Shown: positions 35,291-43,570 of the stretch, in pieces
Layout of the letters: each line of letters opens with the position of its first letter
Numbering within the stretch: position 1 is the stretch's first letter
Assembly (NCBI RefSeq): GCF_012927455.1
Contig: NZ_JABBPE010000002.1
Location: 186,001-250,000, forward strand
DNA from: Polaromonas sp.
GTDB taxonomy: Bacteria; Pseudomonadota; Gammaproteobacteria; Burkholderiales; Burkholderiaceae_C
DNA: 64,000 nucleotides
Direction of reading: 5' to 3'
Notes under the pieces: model-generated
Databases searched by the model: none
What the model was told of the DNA's origin: nothing
What the model saw: the letters and a program-made list of their open reading frames with translations, nothing else
Translations under genes and position numbers: made by a program

Positions 35291-35761
35291 ATGTATTTGA
35301 TTCCTGTTCCCGCTTTTGCCGACAACTATCTGTGGCTGCTCCATGACGGCAAACGCGCTCTAGTCGTAGATCCAGCCGAAGCCCCGCCCGTGCTGCGCAT
35401 CCCTGCGCAGCTCGGGCTTCATCCAGAGTCGATTCTAGTCACGCACCACCATGCCGATTACACGGGTGGCGTCTATGCAGGCCGGGAACGTCAAGTATCT
35501 AAAAATCCAGTCGCAGAGCGCGTGCCCTATCGCCTTCCCGCAGTAAAGCAAGCGGCTGCGAAATTCGCGCAGTGGCCAGACCAAAAACGTGGGCGCCGCA
35601 GGCTTCGCGCAATGAAAATAGCTCAGAATCTGCTGGTCAACCCCTTCTTGCGAACCCGGCAAGCCTCTATCATGGAAGTTGCCCGCCGTTTCGATGCGTC
35701 AACTCATGACGACAACATCGTATTTGCTGCCATCCGGCATTGGAAAAACCAATTCAAATGA
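35291..35761 (+). pseudogene. gloB: Rearranged hydroxyacylglutathione hydrolase (inverted middle, deleted body)
   Basis: An open frame of 156 codons, against about 255 in GloB. Residues 1-62 are the GloB N-terminus (IPVPAFADNYLWLLHDGKRA; THHHADYTGG). The C-terminus from about 35615 is also GloB (NPFLRTRQASIMEVARRFDA, FAAIRHWKNQF). Between them (about 35478-35607) the plus-strand peptide is nonsense, but the minus strand reads REACGAHVFGLATARI, then PLALLREGD and, after one stop codon, ILDVPG: this is the GloB segment expected right after THHHxDHTGG. So the middle is inverted and about 100 following residues are deleted. The zinc-ligand His of DHTGG is Tyr. Certainly not a working glyoxalase II. 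Confidence 0.85.
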
Positions 35762-37299
35762 CGCCTCACTCCCGAATCGCTGCTTCTTTTTCTTTTTCTC
35801 ATTCACGTTTTGCTTCGTTTGTCCTCCTTCTCGCACTGGCGCTGCTGACCGGTTGCGCCACCAAACCACCAGGCCTGCCCGATGACCCGGTGCTCACGAC
35901 GGGAACGGGCACGCGGTCGGAAACCATCCCGCCAACACTGATTCCAGATGTCCCCCTGCAAGCCATTACGCCCGGCCAGACGGGATCGCGGCAGATTGCA
36001 CAGACAGAACCACCCAAGGAACTGTGGGACCGCATTCGTCGTGGCTTTGCCATGCCCAACCTGGAAAACGAGCTGGTGACGGACCGCGAGCAATGGTATG
36101 CAAGCCGGCCGGACTACATCGGGCGAATGACTGGGCGCTCCAGCAAGTATCTGTTTCACATCGTTGAAGAGCTTGAGCGCCGCCAGATGCCCACAGAACT
36201 GGCACTGCTGCCTTTCATCGAAAGCGCCTTCAACCCCCAAGCGGTTTCCAGCGCAAAAGCGGCCGGCATGTGGCAATTTATGCCAGCTACCGGGAAAGAC
36301 TACGCCTTGAAGCAAAATGTTTTCCGCGATGACCGGCGCGACGTATTGGCCTCCACGCGCGCGGCGCTCGACTACCTGCAACGGCTTTACGGCATGTTTG
36401 GTGACTGGCATTTGGCCCTGGCTGCTTACAACTGGGGGGAAGGCAGCGTCGGCCGCGCCATCGCCAAGAACCAGAAAGCAGGCTTGGGGACCAGTTATAG
36501 CGACCTCAACATGCCGGCGGAAACCAGACTTTACGTGCCCAAACTGCAGGCCGTCAAAAACATTGTGGCCAACCCGCAAAACTTCAGCACCGAACTTCCG
36601 CTGATTGAAAACCACCCTTATTTCCAGCAGGTACGGATCTCGCGAGACATCGACGTCGCGCTCGCCGCGCGGCTGGCCGACGTGAAAATTGAGGACTTCA
36701 AGGCGCTCAATCCTTCGGCTCACCGTCCGGTCATTCTTGCCGCGGGCACGCCTCAAATTTTGCTGCCATGGGACAACGCTCTGGTATTTCAGCGCAACTT
36801 TGACGCCTACACCCAGGGCCAGTACGCCAGTTGGACCGCATGGACGGCTCCCAGCACCATGAACCCGACTGAAGCGGCGCGGCGCACCGGCATGAGCGAA
36901 GCTGAACTGCGCGGCGTCAACAACATACCGCCACGCATGCTCATCAAGGTCGGCTCAACCTTGCTGGTGCCGCGTTCGGCCAAGATGGAAACCGACGTGA
37001 CCAGCCATGTCGCGGACAACGGTCAAGTCTTGCTGGCCCCCGAAATCGTTACGCGTCGCACGACGGTCAAGGCCCGCAAGGGCGAATCGGTTACGACCAT
37101 CGCCCAACGCTATGGATTGAGCGCTACCAGCGTGGCCACTTGGAACAACGTCGGCGCTTCTTCAGCTTTCAAAAAGGGGCATCCAGTCGTGGTGTTCCTC
37201 CCCCTAAAAAGCCGCGCATCTGCGCCAAGCCGTGGCAATATCAAAGCGATTAATCGCAACAGCACTCGGGCAGTAGCGAAATCAAAAAGACGGCGTTAA
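35758..37299 (+). CDS. mltD: Membrane-bound lytic transglycosylase D
   Basis: 513 residues. Lipobox LLTGC (after SFVLLLALAL) shows an outer-membrane lipoprotein. The transglycosylase domain has the catalytic Glu in LLPFIESAFNPQAVSSAKAA and GMWQFMPATGKDYALKQN, LALAAYNWGEG and the conserved LYVPKLQAVKNIV. Weak LysM-type segments follow (GMSEAELRGVNNIPPRMLIK; VKARKGESVTTIAQRYGLSA). The C-terminus is very basic (AKSKRRR). ATG 35758 overlaps the stop of the gloB remnant. It cleaves peptidoglycan to anhydromuropeptides. Confidence 0.93.
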   Translation: MTPHSRIAASFSFSHSRFASFVLLLALALLTGCATKPPGLPDDPVLTTGTGTRSETIPPTLIPDVPLQAITPGQTGSRQIAQTEPPKELWDRIRRGFAMPNLENELVTDREQWYASRPDYIGRMTGRSSKYLFHIVEELERRQMPTELALLPFIESAFNPQAVSSAKAAGMWQFMPATGKDYALKQNVFRDDRRDVLASTRAALDYLQRLYGMFGDWHLALAAYNWGEGSVGRAIAKNQKAGLGTSYSDLNMPAETRLYVPKLQAVKNIVANPQNFSTELPLIENHPYFQQVRISRDIDVALAARLADVKIEDFKALNPSAHRPVILAAGTPQILLPWDNALVFQRNFDAYTQGQYASWTAWTAPSTMNPTEAARRTGMSEAELRGVNNIPPRMLIKVGSTLLVPRSAKMETDVTSHVADNGQVLLAPEIVTRRTTVKARKGESVTTIAQRYGLSATSVATWNNVGASSAFKKGHPVVVFLPLKSRASAPSRGNIKAINRNSTRAVAKSKRRR

Positions 37300-37320
37300 G
37301 CCTGGGAGGCCGGGCCGGTT

Positions 37321-37473
37321 TTAAAGCCGAAACGATCCGGTCCCGAACAAGCCAATCAGACCGATGACAATCAGGTAAATCGCTACGATGTAGTTCAGCA
37401 GGCGGGGCATGAGGAGAATTAAAATGCCCGCGACCAGTGAGACGATGGGACCGATGTGAAGTGACAGATTCAT
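37321..37473 (-). CDS. DUF3096-like 50-residue membrane protein
   Basis: ATG 37473 has AAGGAAA 6 nt upstream. The 50-residue product starts MNLSLHIGPIVSLVAGILIL and has two hydrophobic helices with an LLMPRLLNYIVAIYLIVIGL core and ends GTGSFRL. This pattern fits the small DUF3096 family of bacterial inner-membrane proteins of unknown function. It converges on mltD. It is downstream of the ABC transporter remnants in the same direction, but is probably an independent gene. Confidence 0.78.
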   Translation of the reverse strand: MNLSLHIGPIVSLVAGILILLMPRLLNYIVAIYLIVIGLIGLFGTGSFRL

Positions 37474-37654
37474 GGTGTTTCCTTGTTGTTTGGCTAGCCG
37501 GCTCGCCGCCGCCCCTACGCGCTAAAAACTAGGCTATAGAGACCATCACGAAGAACACTTTTACCACTGTACGCAGCTGCAGGGTGCCCAGTTGTAGGAC
37601 GACAGGAAGAGTTGCAAACCGTTGTTCGACAGGGCTCTGCACCAGCAGATAGTC

Positions 37655-37945
37655 GTAATACGGGTCCTGACGTTTTTCGGTTTCTGCGCTGCGTGGCTGA
37701 CATTTCATGAGACGTTTTTCCAACGTTCCAACCAGGCCGTCCAGCAGCAGCGCGAAGGCAGCACCACGATGCCGGCGAATACGCTATTGACATCAAAGGT
37801 GCCTTCAGCCAGCAGGATGAGGTAGCGCACCCCGCGCGCCGAGCCAGAATATGCACCAACCGACCGCCCCGCCTAAAAACGCCAGCCCCGCGGACGTGTG
37901 CAGGCTGGACAACACACAACTGGTGGTGATCGGCAGATAGACGTT
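37655..37945 (-). pseudogene. ABC transporter permease remnant (NitT/TauT type)
   Basis: Pieces of a permease C-terminus in shifting frames: VYLPITTSCVLSSLHTSAGL with AFLGGAVG, then after a frameshift RYLILLAEGTFDVNSVFAGI, then after another ALLLDGL and LEKRLMKCQPRSAETEK. In order these are the last two to three helices and tail of an SsuC/TauC-like permease. The N-terminal two thirds are missing. The direct neighbour upstream is an ATPase remnant and beyond it the intact binding protein. Confidence 0.75.
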
Positions 37946-38205
37946 GCGCGTTGATGCCGCGTTTCAGGTCTGGCCAAACATCCTTATCACACCCGAGTGC
38001 CACCAGACGGCGACGATGTTAAGCGGCGAGGGTTATCGCAGCCCGTGGGGCCGACCAGTGACACAAACGCACTGGCATCGACCCGCAGTGTGGTGTCGCT
38101 GACAGCGGTATAGCGCTGGTGCATATCAGCGCGCGACACGAATGGCTGGAGCCTGTGACGGGCCGACCAACCCCGAAGCGGGCCGGCAGCCAGTGCGTCT
38201 GGCAG
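37946..38205 (-). pseudogene. ABC transporter ATPase remnant (NitT/TauT type)
   Basis: One frame gives HQRYTAVSDTTLRVDASAFV followed by SLVGPTGC, the start of an ABC ATPase through the first half of Walker A. The Lys-Ser of Walker A is destroyed by an indel, LNIVA appears in another frame, and 'tgtttggccagacctgaaa' gives FGQTLK with a further shift before GINAQ. The rest of the ATPase, including the signature and Walker B, is deleted and the permease remnant follows directly. Confidence 0.75.
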
Positions 38206-38212
38206 AAACGAC

Positions 38213-39262
38213 TCAAGCCTTGTAGCGCTCTTTTGCGCGGCGTGCAAACTCGTTGGTGTAGGTTTTGGCAATGTCGATTTTTTCGGGCTTGATGCTCGGG
38301 TCAAAGCTGCTCAGGGCCTTCAACGCGGTGAGTACGCCATCGTCCGGAATGATGCCGTCAAGCGAGATCGATTCGCGCACCTTGTTGAATGACGCCAGGT
38401 ACAGCCCGCGGTCCCCCAGCAAGTAGCTTTCCGGCACGGTCTTGATAATGTCTCCCGGACCGGCTGTTTGCAACCACTTCAGGCCATGCACGATGGCATT
38501 GGCCAGCGCTTGGCAAGTGTTGGGGTTCTTCTTGATGAAATCCGTTGGCGCATACAGGCAGGCCGCCGGCATGGGGCCGCCAAATACTTCCATCGTGCCC
38601 TTTAACGTGCGCGTGTCGCTAATGATTTTGACTTCGCCTTTTTGTTCCAGCATGGTCATGATCGGATCGGTATTGCTCATCGCGTCTATTTGGCCCGAGC
38701 GCAGCGCGCTAAGTGCGCCGCCTGCCGAGCCGACCCCGACGAAGCTCACGTCGGTGGCTTTCAGGCCACCGCGTGACAGCACCAGGTTGGCCATCATGTT
38801 GGTGGATGAGCCGGGCGCAGAAACACCGATTCTTTTTCCCCTCAGGTCGGCAATCGATTTGTAGTCAGGCATGTTTTTGGTGGAAACGCCAAACGCAATT
38901 TGCGGCGCCCTGCCCTGCAGCACAAAAGCCTGAAACATCTGGTTCTTGGACTGCAGGTTGATGGTGTGCTCATAGGCGCCTGAGCACACATCGGCCGACC
39001 CGTCCACAACCGCCTGCAAGGCCCGCGCGCCACCGGCAAAGTCACTGATCTCCACCTCCAGGCCTTCGATTTTGAAATAGCCCAGCTGCTCGGTAATCGT
39101 CAGCGGCAAATAATAAAAAGCGGCCCTGCCGCCTACGGAGAGGGTAATTTTTGATTTCTCAAGCCTGGACTGCGCGCGCAACGCCGGCAGCGCGAGCGCA
39201 GTGGCGACCAATGCGGTGCCTCCGGTAAAAGTTCGGCGGGAAATGAGGGCTTGGTAATTCAT
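38213..39262 (-). CDS. ABC transporter substrate-binding protein (NitT/TauT type)
   Basis: 349 residues from ATG 39262 with GGAGAGG upstream. The N-terminus has a twin-arginine-like signal (ISRRTFTGGTALVATALALP). The body is an NMT1/SsuA-like binding protein: SVGGRAAFYYLPLTITEQLG, FAGGARALQAVVDGSADVCS, DLRGKRIGVSAPGSSTNMMA and LRSGQIDAMSNTDPIMTML. It is intact, but its ATPase and permease are pseudogenes immediately downstream, so it is orphaned here unless a paralogous transporter accepts it. Ligand (sulfonate, nitrate-like or aromatic acid) unknown. Confidence 0.87.
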   Translation of the reverse strand: MNYQALISRRTFTGGTALVATALALPALRAQSRLEKSKITLSVGGRAAFYYLPLTITEQLGYFKIEGLEVEISDFAGGARALQAVVDGSADVCSGAYEHTINLQSKNQMFQAFVLQGRAPQIAFGVSTKNMPDYKSIADLRGKRIGVSAPGSSTNMMANLVLSRGGLKATDVSFVGVGSAGGALSALRSGQIDAMSNTDPIMTMLEQKGEVKIISDTRTLKGTMEVFGGPMPAACLYAPTDFIKKNPNTCQALANAIVHGLKWLQTAGPGDIIKTVPESYLLGDRGLYLASFNKVRESISLDGIIPDDGVLTALKALSSFDPSIKPEKIDIAKTYTNEFARRAKERYKA

Positions 39263-39312
39263 ACTGGGACCTCTCCATATCTTTTTTTGACCCACACAAG
39301 CTTATCGGGACG

Positions 39313-39350
39313 AAAAAAAACCCACATCGGGATGATCCCGTGCGGGTTTT
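39313..39350. terminator. Intrinsic terminator between the MAPEG and binding-protein genes
   Basis: An imperfect stem of 'acccacatcggga' and 'tcccgtgcgggt' with a 3-nt loop, flanked by an A8 run on the left and TTTTT on the right. On the minus strand it follows the MAPEG gene and ends in a U-run. Confidence 0.75.
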
Positions 39351-39414
39351 TACCGAAGACTTTGGAATGGTTACCAGCGCTTACCTTGGCCTTGATGGCC
39401 CGGCCCGCGGACCA

Positions 39415-39828
39415 TCAGCGGTAGCCCGTAAAAAGAATGCCAATATTGACGAGCAGCGCCAAGGCCCAGATCACTGAGCGCGCCTTGGCCAAGTCAGCGA
39501 CATACATCATGATGTAGCCGATGCGCAGCACGACAAACATCAGCGCCAGGATGTCCAGCCGGGTTTGCCCCGCCTGTAGCAGGTGCGCAATGATGACGGC
39601 CGCAAAGAAAAATGGCAGGGCCTCAAAGGTGTTGGCCTGCGCCGCGTTGGCTCGGGCGCGCCAGTCGGTTTGCCGCGCCAGCCAGCTGCGCGGGTTGTTG
39701 TTGTCGTAACCTCCGTCGCGTTGGGTCGTGCGCAGCATGCCGGACTTGGCAATGCCTGCGCATACAAAGGGTAACAACGCTGCGATCAGCACGCACCAAT
39801 AGGCAACGGTGAAACGGGCAAAGGTCAT
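39415..39828 (-). CDS. MAPEG-family membrane protein
   Basis: 137 residues with four helices. NNPRSWLARQTDWRARANAA followed by QANTFEALPFFFAAVIIAHL is the MAPEG signature with its conserved Asn-x-x-Glu; LRIGYIMMYVADLAKARSVI follows. Human relatives are glutathione transferases/peroxidases in membranes; bacterial members of this subgroup are mostly uncharacterised. ATG 39828 follows TTTCCTC complement GAGGAAA. Confidence 0.85.
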   Translation of the reverse strand: MTFARFTVAYWCVLIAALLPFVCAGIAKSGMLRTTQRDGGYDNNNPRSWLARQTDWRARANAAQANTFEALPFFFAAVIIAHLLQAGQTRLDILALMFVVLRIGYIMMYVADLAKARSVIWALALLVNIGILFTGYR

Positions 39829-39880
39829 GAGGAAATTTCTTTTTATTTGAGTTGGCTAGCTGCTGCTCATTGCGCGTCGT

Positions 39881-39925
39881 CAGCTATCAAAATAATAGCG
39901 GCTCACGCCCGTAATACTGGGGCAA
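39881..39925. repeat. Dispersed repeat family A
   Basis: 'cagctatcaaaataatagcg', 'gctcacgcccgtaatactgg' and 'ggcaaacgg' between recR and the MAPEG gene. Confidence 0.75.
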
Positions 39926-39937
39926 ACGGCGACGGGC

Positions 39938-40564
39938 TCACCTTCTGTCAATCAGCGCGTGCGCGATGGTACCCAAATCGACATATTCGAGTTCACTGCC
40001 CACTGGCACGCCGCGTGCCAGCCGCGTGACCTGCACGCCACGGCTTTTCAGGGCTTGGGCAATTACATGCGCGGTGGCCTCGCCCTCGGCCGTGAAATTG
40101 GTGGCCAAAATGACTTCCTGCACTTCTCGCGACGCTGGCGCCAAGGGCTCGCCGCACGCATCCTTGGGCACCACCCGGTCAAACAGTATTTGCAGGCCTA
40201 TGTCATGGGGACCAATGCCATCGAGTGGGCTGAGCTTGCCCATCAACACAAAGTAAAGGCCCCGATAGGCCCGCGTGCGCTCTAGTGCCGCTTGATCGGC
40301 CGGCGTCTCCACCACACAAAGCTTGCTGCGGTCACGTTGCAGGTTGGCGCAGGTGGCGCAAACTTCCTGCTCGGTCAGGGTGTTGCACAAGGTGCAGTGC
40401 TTGATGCTGTTGACGGCGTGTTCCATGGCCCGCGCAATCTGCAGCGCACCGGGCTTGTCGTGCTGCAGCAGATGGAAAGCCATGCGCGCGGCCGACTTCG
40501 CGCCCACCCCTGGCAGCTTGCGCAGTGCCTGGGTTAGACCTTCAAGAGCATTCGATTCAGCCAC
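39938..40564 (-). CDS. recR: Recombination mediator RecR
   Basis: 208 residues. Helix-hairpin-helix start ([20 protein letters not shown]), the zinc finger [18 protein letters not shown], and the Toprim domain ([40 protein letters not shown]) are complete. It loads RecA onto gapped DNA with RecFO. It is the third gene of dnaX-ybaB-recR, 27 nt after ybaB. Confidence 0.97.
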   Translation of the reverse strand: MAESNALEGLTQALRKLPGVGAKSAARMAFHLLQHDKPGALQIARAMEHAVNSIKHCTLCNTLTEQEVCATCANLQRDRSKLCVVETPADQAALERTRAYRGLYFVLMGKLSPLDGIGPHDIGLQILFDRVVPKDACGEPLAPASREVQEVILATNFTAEGEATAHVIAQALKSRGVQVTRLARGVPVGSELEYVDLGTIAHALIDRR

Positions 40565-40591
40565 TGCAGCTTGTTGCCAGGTCAGCGGAAT

Positions 40592-40924
40592 TCAGAAAGG
40601 CATCTTCATGCCGCCGGGAAGGCTGGGCATGCCTGCCGTCAGCTTGCCCATTTTTTCCTGGCTGACCTCTTCGGCCTTGCGCACGGCGGCGTTGAAAGCA
40701 GCTGCCACCAGGTCTTCGAGCATGTCTTTGTCTTCGGCCAGCAAGCTGGGATCGATCTCAATGCGTTTGACATCGTGTTTGCAGGTCATCGTGACCTTGA
40801 CGAGGCCCGCGCCGGCTTCTGCCGTCACCTCCACAAAAGCCAGTTCGTCCTGCGCCTTTTTCAGGTTTTCCTGCATCGCCTGCGCCTGTTTCATGAGGCC
40901 GGCAAGTTGTCCTTTGTTAAACAT
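40592..40924 (-). CDS. YbaB/EbfC family nucleoid-associated protein
   Basis: 110 residues from ATG 40924. [20 protein letters not shown] is the family's N-terminal helix and [20 protein letters not shown] with [20 protein letters not shown] complete the fold. It ends in a Gly/Met/Pro-rich tail ([12 protein letters not shown]). It binds DNA as a dimer. Conserved position between dnaX and recR. Confidence 0.95.
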   Translation of the reverse strand: MFNKGQLAGLMKQAQAMQENLKKAQDELAFVEVTAEAGAGLVKVTMTCKHDVKRIEIDPSLLAEDKDMLEDLVAAAFNAAVRKAEEVSQEKMGKLTAGMPSLPGGMKMPF

Positions 40925-40964
40925 GGTGATTCCTTTAAATCGGGGTTCTACAAACTGGTGCTGA

Positions 40965-42818
40965 TCATATCGGCTTGGACGCAAGCGGCTTGATGCTGCC
41001 CGGAACGATTTTGGCGCCCCAGTCGCGAATCAGGCCCTGCACCAGAGGGTCGTTGTAAATCATCTCTTCGGCGCCGCGCTGGCGCTCGGCAAGCGCGGCG
41101 GCGTTGCGGCGTGCCGGGGTATCGCTCACAGTGCCCACTTCCACGGCCAGCTGCACGGCAGTGTCGCCCAGCACTTGGTGCAGTGCGGCCTGCAGCTTGT
41201 CCCGCGCGGAGGGCTGGCTCAGCGACTCGCGCTCAACGCGCAAGGTCCACACGCCACCCTGCTGGCTGCGAAGTTCAGACTGCAAGGCCAACTCGCGCGT
41301 CAGCGCGGCCACCGCTTCGGCGGCCACCAGCTGGCTTACAGCCTGGCTCCAGACGTCGCCGAGTGAACTATCCGCCGGGGCGGCGCTCACATTGGTCAGA
41401 GCAGGCTGCAGGCGCGACGTAGCCGCAGCTGACAACTCCACCGACGCTCCTGAATTGATAGCTGGTAGCGCCCGTTCTGATTGGGCTAGAGCCAGATTTG
41501 ACTCCTTAATCGGGACTAAAGCAGTGCCAGGCAGTGGCACTGGCTCTGCAACTGGCACCGGTGTCGCTGCTGATACCCGCTTGTGTGACGCGACAGGAGC
41601 GCTGGCTTCGACCGCTTCGATCCGGCCCAAGGCAGGAAGCTCAGGCTGCGGCTTTTTTGGGTGCGCGGCGGCACTCCCCGCCGCGGGGGCCTGTGCAGCC
41701 GCCACTTTCCCGGCCGGTTTGAAGGCCAGCAGGCGCAGCAGCACCATGGTCAGTGCGGCGTATTCATCGGGCGCCAGGCCCAGTTCGCCACGGCCATGCA
41801 GGCACAGGCTATAGAGCAACTGGGTTTCATCAGACGGCAGGGAGTGGGCCAGCCGTGCCGTTTCAGCTATTTCGGGGTCCGCATCATCATCGCCAGCGGC
41901 CATCTCAGGCACCGCCTGCAGCACCGCCATGCGTTGCAGCACGGTCGTCATTTCTTCCAGCGTTGAAGCGGCACTCAGGCCATTGAGGCGCAGCGCTTCA
42001 GAGGTTTCCACCACGGTGCGGCCATCGCCACGCGCCAGCGCATCGAGCAGCCGAAACACATAGCTGCGGTCCACGCTGCCCAGCATGGTGCGCACGCTGG
42101 CTTCATCCAGTTGGCCCGAACCAAAGGCAATCGCCTGGTCGGTCAAAGACAGCGCGTCACGCATGGAGCCACGCGCCGCGCGCGCCAACAGGCGCAGCGC
42201 CTGCGGCTCAGCCGGCACGTTCTCCAGAGACAGCACCTGCACCAGGTGTTCAAGCACCGTCTCGGGCGCCATCGGCCGCAAATTGAACTGCAGGCAGCGC
42301 GACAGCACGGTGGCCGGCACTTTTTGCGGGTCGGTCGTGGCCAGCACAAACTTGAGGTATTCGGGCGGCTCTTCCAGCGTCTTGAGCATGGCGTTGAACG
42401 CTGTGTTCGTGAGCATGTGAACCTCGTCAATCATGAACACCTTGAAGCGTCCCACCACCGGCTTGTAAACCGCCTGTTCCAGCAGCTGCGCAATTTCATC
42501 CACCCCCCGGTTGGACGCCGCGTCCAGCTCGGTGTAGTCAACAAAGCGACCGCTGTCAATGTCCAGGCAGGCTTGGCAGACGCCGCAAGGCTGGTCCGTG
42601 ATGCCCCCCTGCCCATCGACGCCCGTGCAATTAAGCGACTTGGCCAGAATGCGCGAAATCGTCGTCTTGCCCACGCCCCGAGTTCCGGTGAACAGATAGG
42701 CATGGTGCAAGCGCTGGGTGCTGAGCGCATTGCCCAAGGCCTGCACCACATGCGACTGCCCCACCATTTCAGAGAAATTTCGGGGGCGGTATTTGCGGGC
42801 AAGAACGAGATAGGACAT
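40965..42818 (-). CDS. dnaX: DNA polymerase III subunits gamma/tau
   Basis: 617 residues. Clamp-loader AAA domain with Walker [19 protein letters not shown], zinc cysteines (CTGVDG, then [13 protein letters not shown]), Walker [11 protein letters not shown] and the sensor [19 protein letters not shown]. Domain III follows to about residue 370; the tau-specific C-terminus binds DnaB and the alpha subunit. Residues about 437-456 ([20 protein letters not shown]) coincide with a family A repeat at 41453-41502 in the variable linker. I did not find an obvious A-AAA-AAG frameshift signal for making gamma. Confidence 0.96.
   Translation of the reverse strand: MSYLVLARKYRPRNFSEMVGQSHVVQALGNALSTQRLHHAYLFTGTRGVGKTTISRILAKSLNCTGVDGQGGITDQPCGVCQACLDIDSGRFVDYTELDAASNRGVDEIAQLLEQAVYKPVVGRFKVFMIDEVHMLTNTAFNAMLKTLEEPPEYLKFVLATTDPQKVPATVLSRCLQFNLRPMAPETVLEHLVQVLSLENVPAEPQALRLLARAARGSMRDALSLTDQAIAFGSGQLDEASVRTMLGSVDRSYVFRLLDALARGDGRTVVETSEALRLNGLSAASTLEEMTTVLQRMAVLQAVPEMAAGDDDADPEIAETARLAHSLPSDETQLLYSLCLHGRGELGLAPDEYAALTMVLLRLLAFKPAGKVAAAQAPAAGSAAAHPKKPQPELPALGRIEAVEASAPVASHKRVSAATPVPVAEPVPLPGTALVPIKESNLALAQSERALPAINSGASVELSAAATSRLQPALTNVSAAPADSSLGDVWSQAVSQLVAAEAVAALTRELALQSELRSQQGGVWTLRVERESLSQPSARDKLQAALHQVLGDTAVQLAVEVGTVSDTPARRNAAALAERQRGAEEMIYNDPLVQGLIRDWGAKIVPGSIKPLASKPI
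41453..41502. repeat. Repeat family A copy inside dnaX
   Basis: 'aattgatagctggtagcgcc' followed by 'cgttctgattgggctagagc' matches the plus-orientation family A blocks. It is translated in the tau linker. Confidence 0.75.
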
Positions 42819-42989
42819 GCAGATATTCTAAATTGGCCGGGAAGCCCCTCCGGTATAGACCTCAAAGGGCCAACGCGCTGTGCCGGGACTGATCAACAGC
42901 CACGCGGACATCATTCGCGTAAATTATTTTTACCCGGCTTTAATCTGCCCGCCACGCGGAGACCATCGCCAACTCCCTTACAATAGAAC

Positions 42990-43087
42990 GTGACGGGCCT
43001 TCCCGCATGGTAAAGCGGCCAACCGGGTCAGATGGGGAACCAAGCAGCCCTAACTGCGGAGCCAGTGCCGGGGTAAAGGCTCGTCAC
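42990..43087 (+). ncRNA. ffs: Signal recognition particle 4.5S RNA
   Basis: The 5' end GTGACGGGCCTT pairs with the 3' end AAGGCTCGTCAC. Inside lies the SRP domain IV core: GGTCAGATGGGGAACCAAGC, then AGCCCTAACTGCGGAGCCAG, corresponding to the Ffh-binding GGUCAG...GGAA...AGCAG hairpin of bacterial 4.5S RNA. A TACAAT -10 box is at 42979-42984. It lies just upstream of, and divergent from, dnaX, a common place for ffs in proteobacteria. Confidence 0.9.
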
Positions 43088-43094
43088 CTTTTTT
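43088..43094 (+). terminator. U-run ending the SRP RNA
   Basis: C plus six Ts directly after the closing stem of the RNA, so the RNA's own terminal helix serves as terminator. Confidence 0.7.
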
Positions 43095-43362
43095 CTGGAA
43101 ACCCTTTATACATGCGGTTTTCAGGCGTAGAGCGGCTTCCCGGACTGCCTCTGTAGTACCTTCATCAATCGATCCGTCATGACTGAAAAGACCTGTCACC
43201 ATCAGGGATGAATTTACTCGGGCTACTTGATCCGTCCGAGTGGTGATGCGCGACCTTCGCGAGTCCTTCGGGGCAATCGGCTAAAACATCGCTACGGGAA
43301 TCAAAACCAAAAATCCATCGACGCCAAAACGTGCACCAGATATGCAACACAGGCAAATAAAA
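43095..43362. other. Unassigned interval between ffs and tRNA-Lys
   Basis: About 270 nt with no recognisable gene. A 66-codon minus-strand frame (43177-43377) exists but shows no family. The interval abuts the 3' side of a tRNA, where mobile elements integrate, but I see neither a tRNA-end duplication nor recognisable recombinase sequence. Confidence 0.4.
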
Positions 43363-43393
43363 AAACCCCGCTATCATTTAAATAGCGGGGTTT
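43363..43393 (-). terminator. Intrinsic terminator of tRNA-Lys
   Basis: 12-bp stem AAACCCCGCTAT / ATAGCGGGGTTT with a 7-nt loop and an A-rich run on the left, i.e. a U-run for the minus strand, 22 nt past the tRNA 3' end. Confidence 0.88.
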
Positions 43394-43415
43394 CCAGTGC
43401 CAAATAAGGCTTATT

Positions 43416-43491
43416 TGGTGGGACCTGCGGGGGTCGAACCCACGACAAACGGATTAAAAGTCCGCTGCTCTACCAACTGAGCTAAGGTCCC
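43416..43491 (-). tRNA. tRNA-Lys (anticodon UUU)
   Basis: Reverse complement begins GGGACCTTAGCTCAGTTGG and folds as a cloverleaf: acceptor GGGACC(T) with GGTCCC, D-arm GCTC/GAGC, anticodon arm CGGAC-TTTTAAT-CCG with anticodon TTT, T-arm GTGGG-TTCGACC-CCCGC and encoded CCA (complement TGG at 43416-43418). 76 nt including CCA. Confidence 0.97.
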
Positions 43492-43570
43492 AAGGATTTC
43501 TCCCGAATAGTGCTGCGTTGCCTGCAGCACAGCCTCAAATTATAGCGTCATTTTTAAAGGCTTTGAAAAA

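Noticed and set aside
37515..38003. 162-codon minus-strand frame as an intact gene
   Set aside because: It is Cys/Arg-rich without motifs, while the two other minus-strand frames across the same DNA show ABC transporter fragments in order.
43177..43377. 66-codon minus-strand frame next to tRNA-Lys as an integrase relic
   Set aside because: No tyrosine recombinase motif is visible; the frame also runs into the tRNA terminator.
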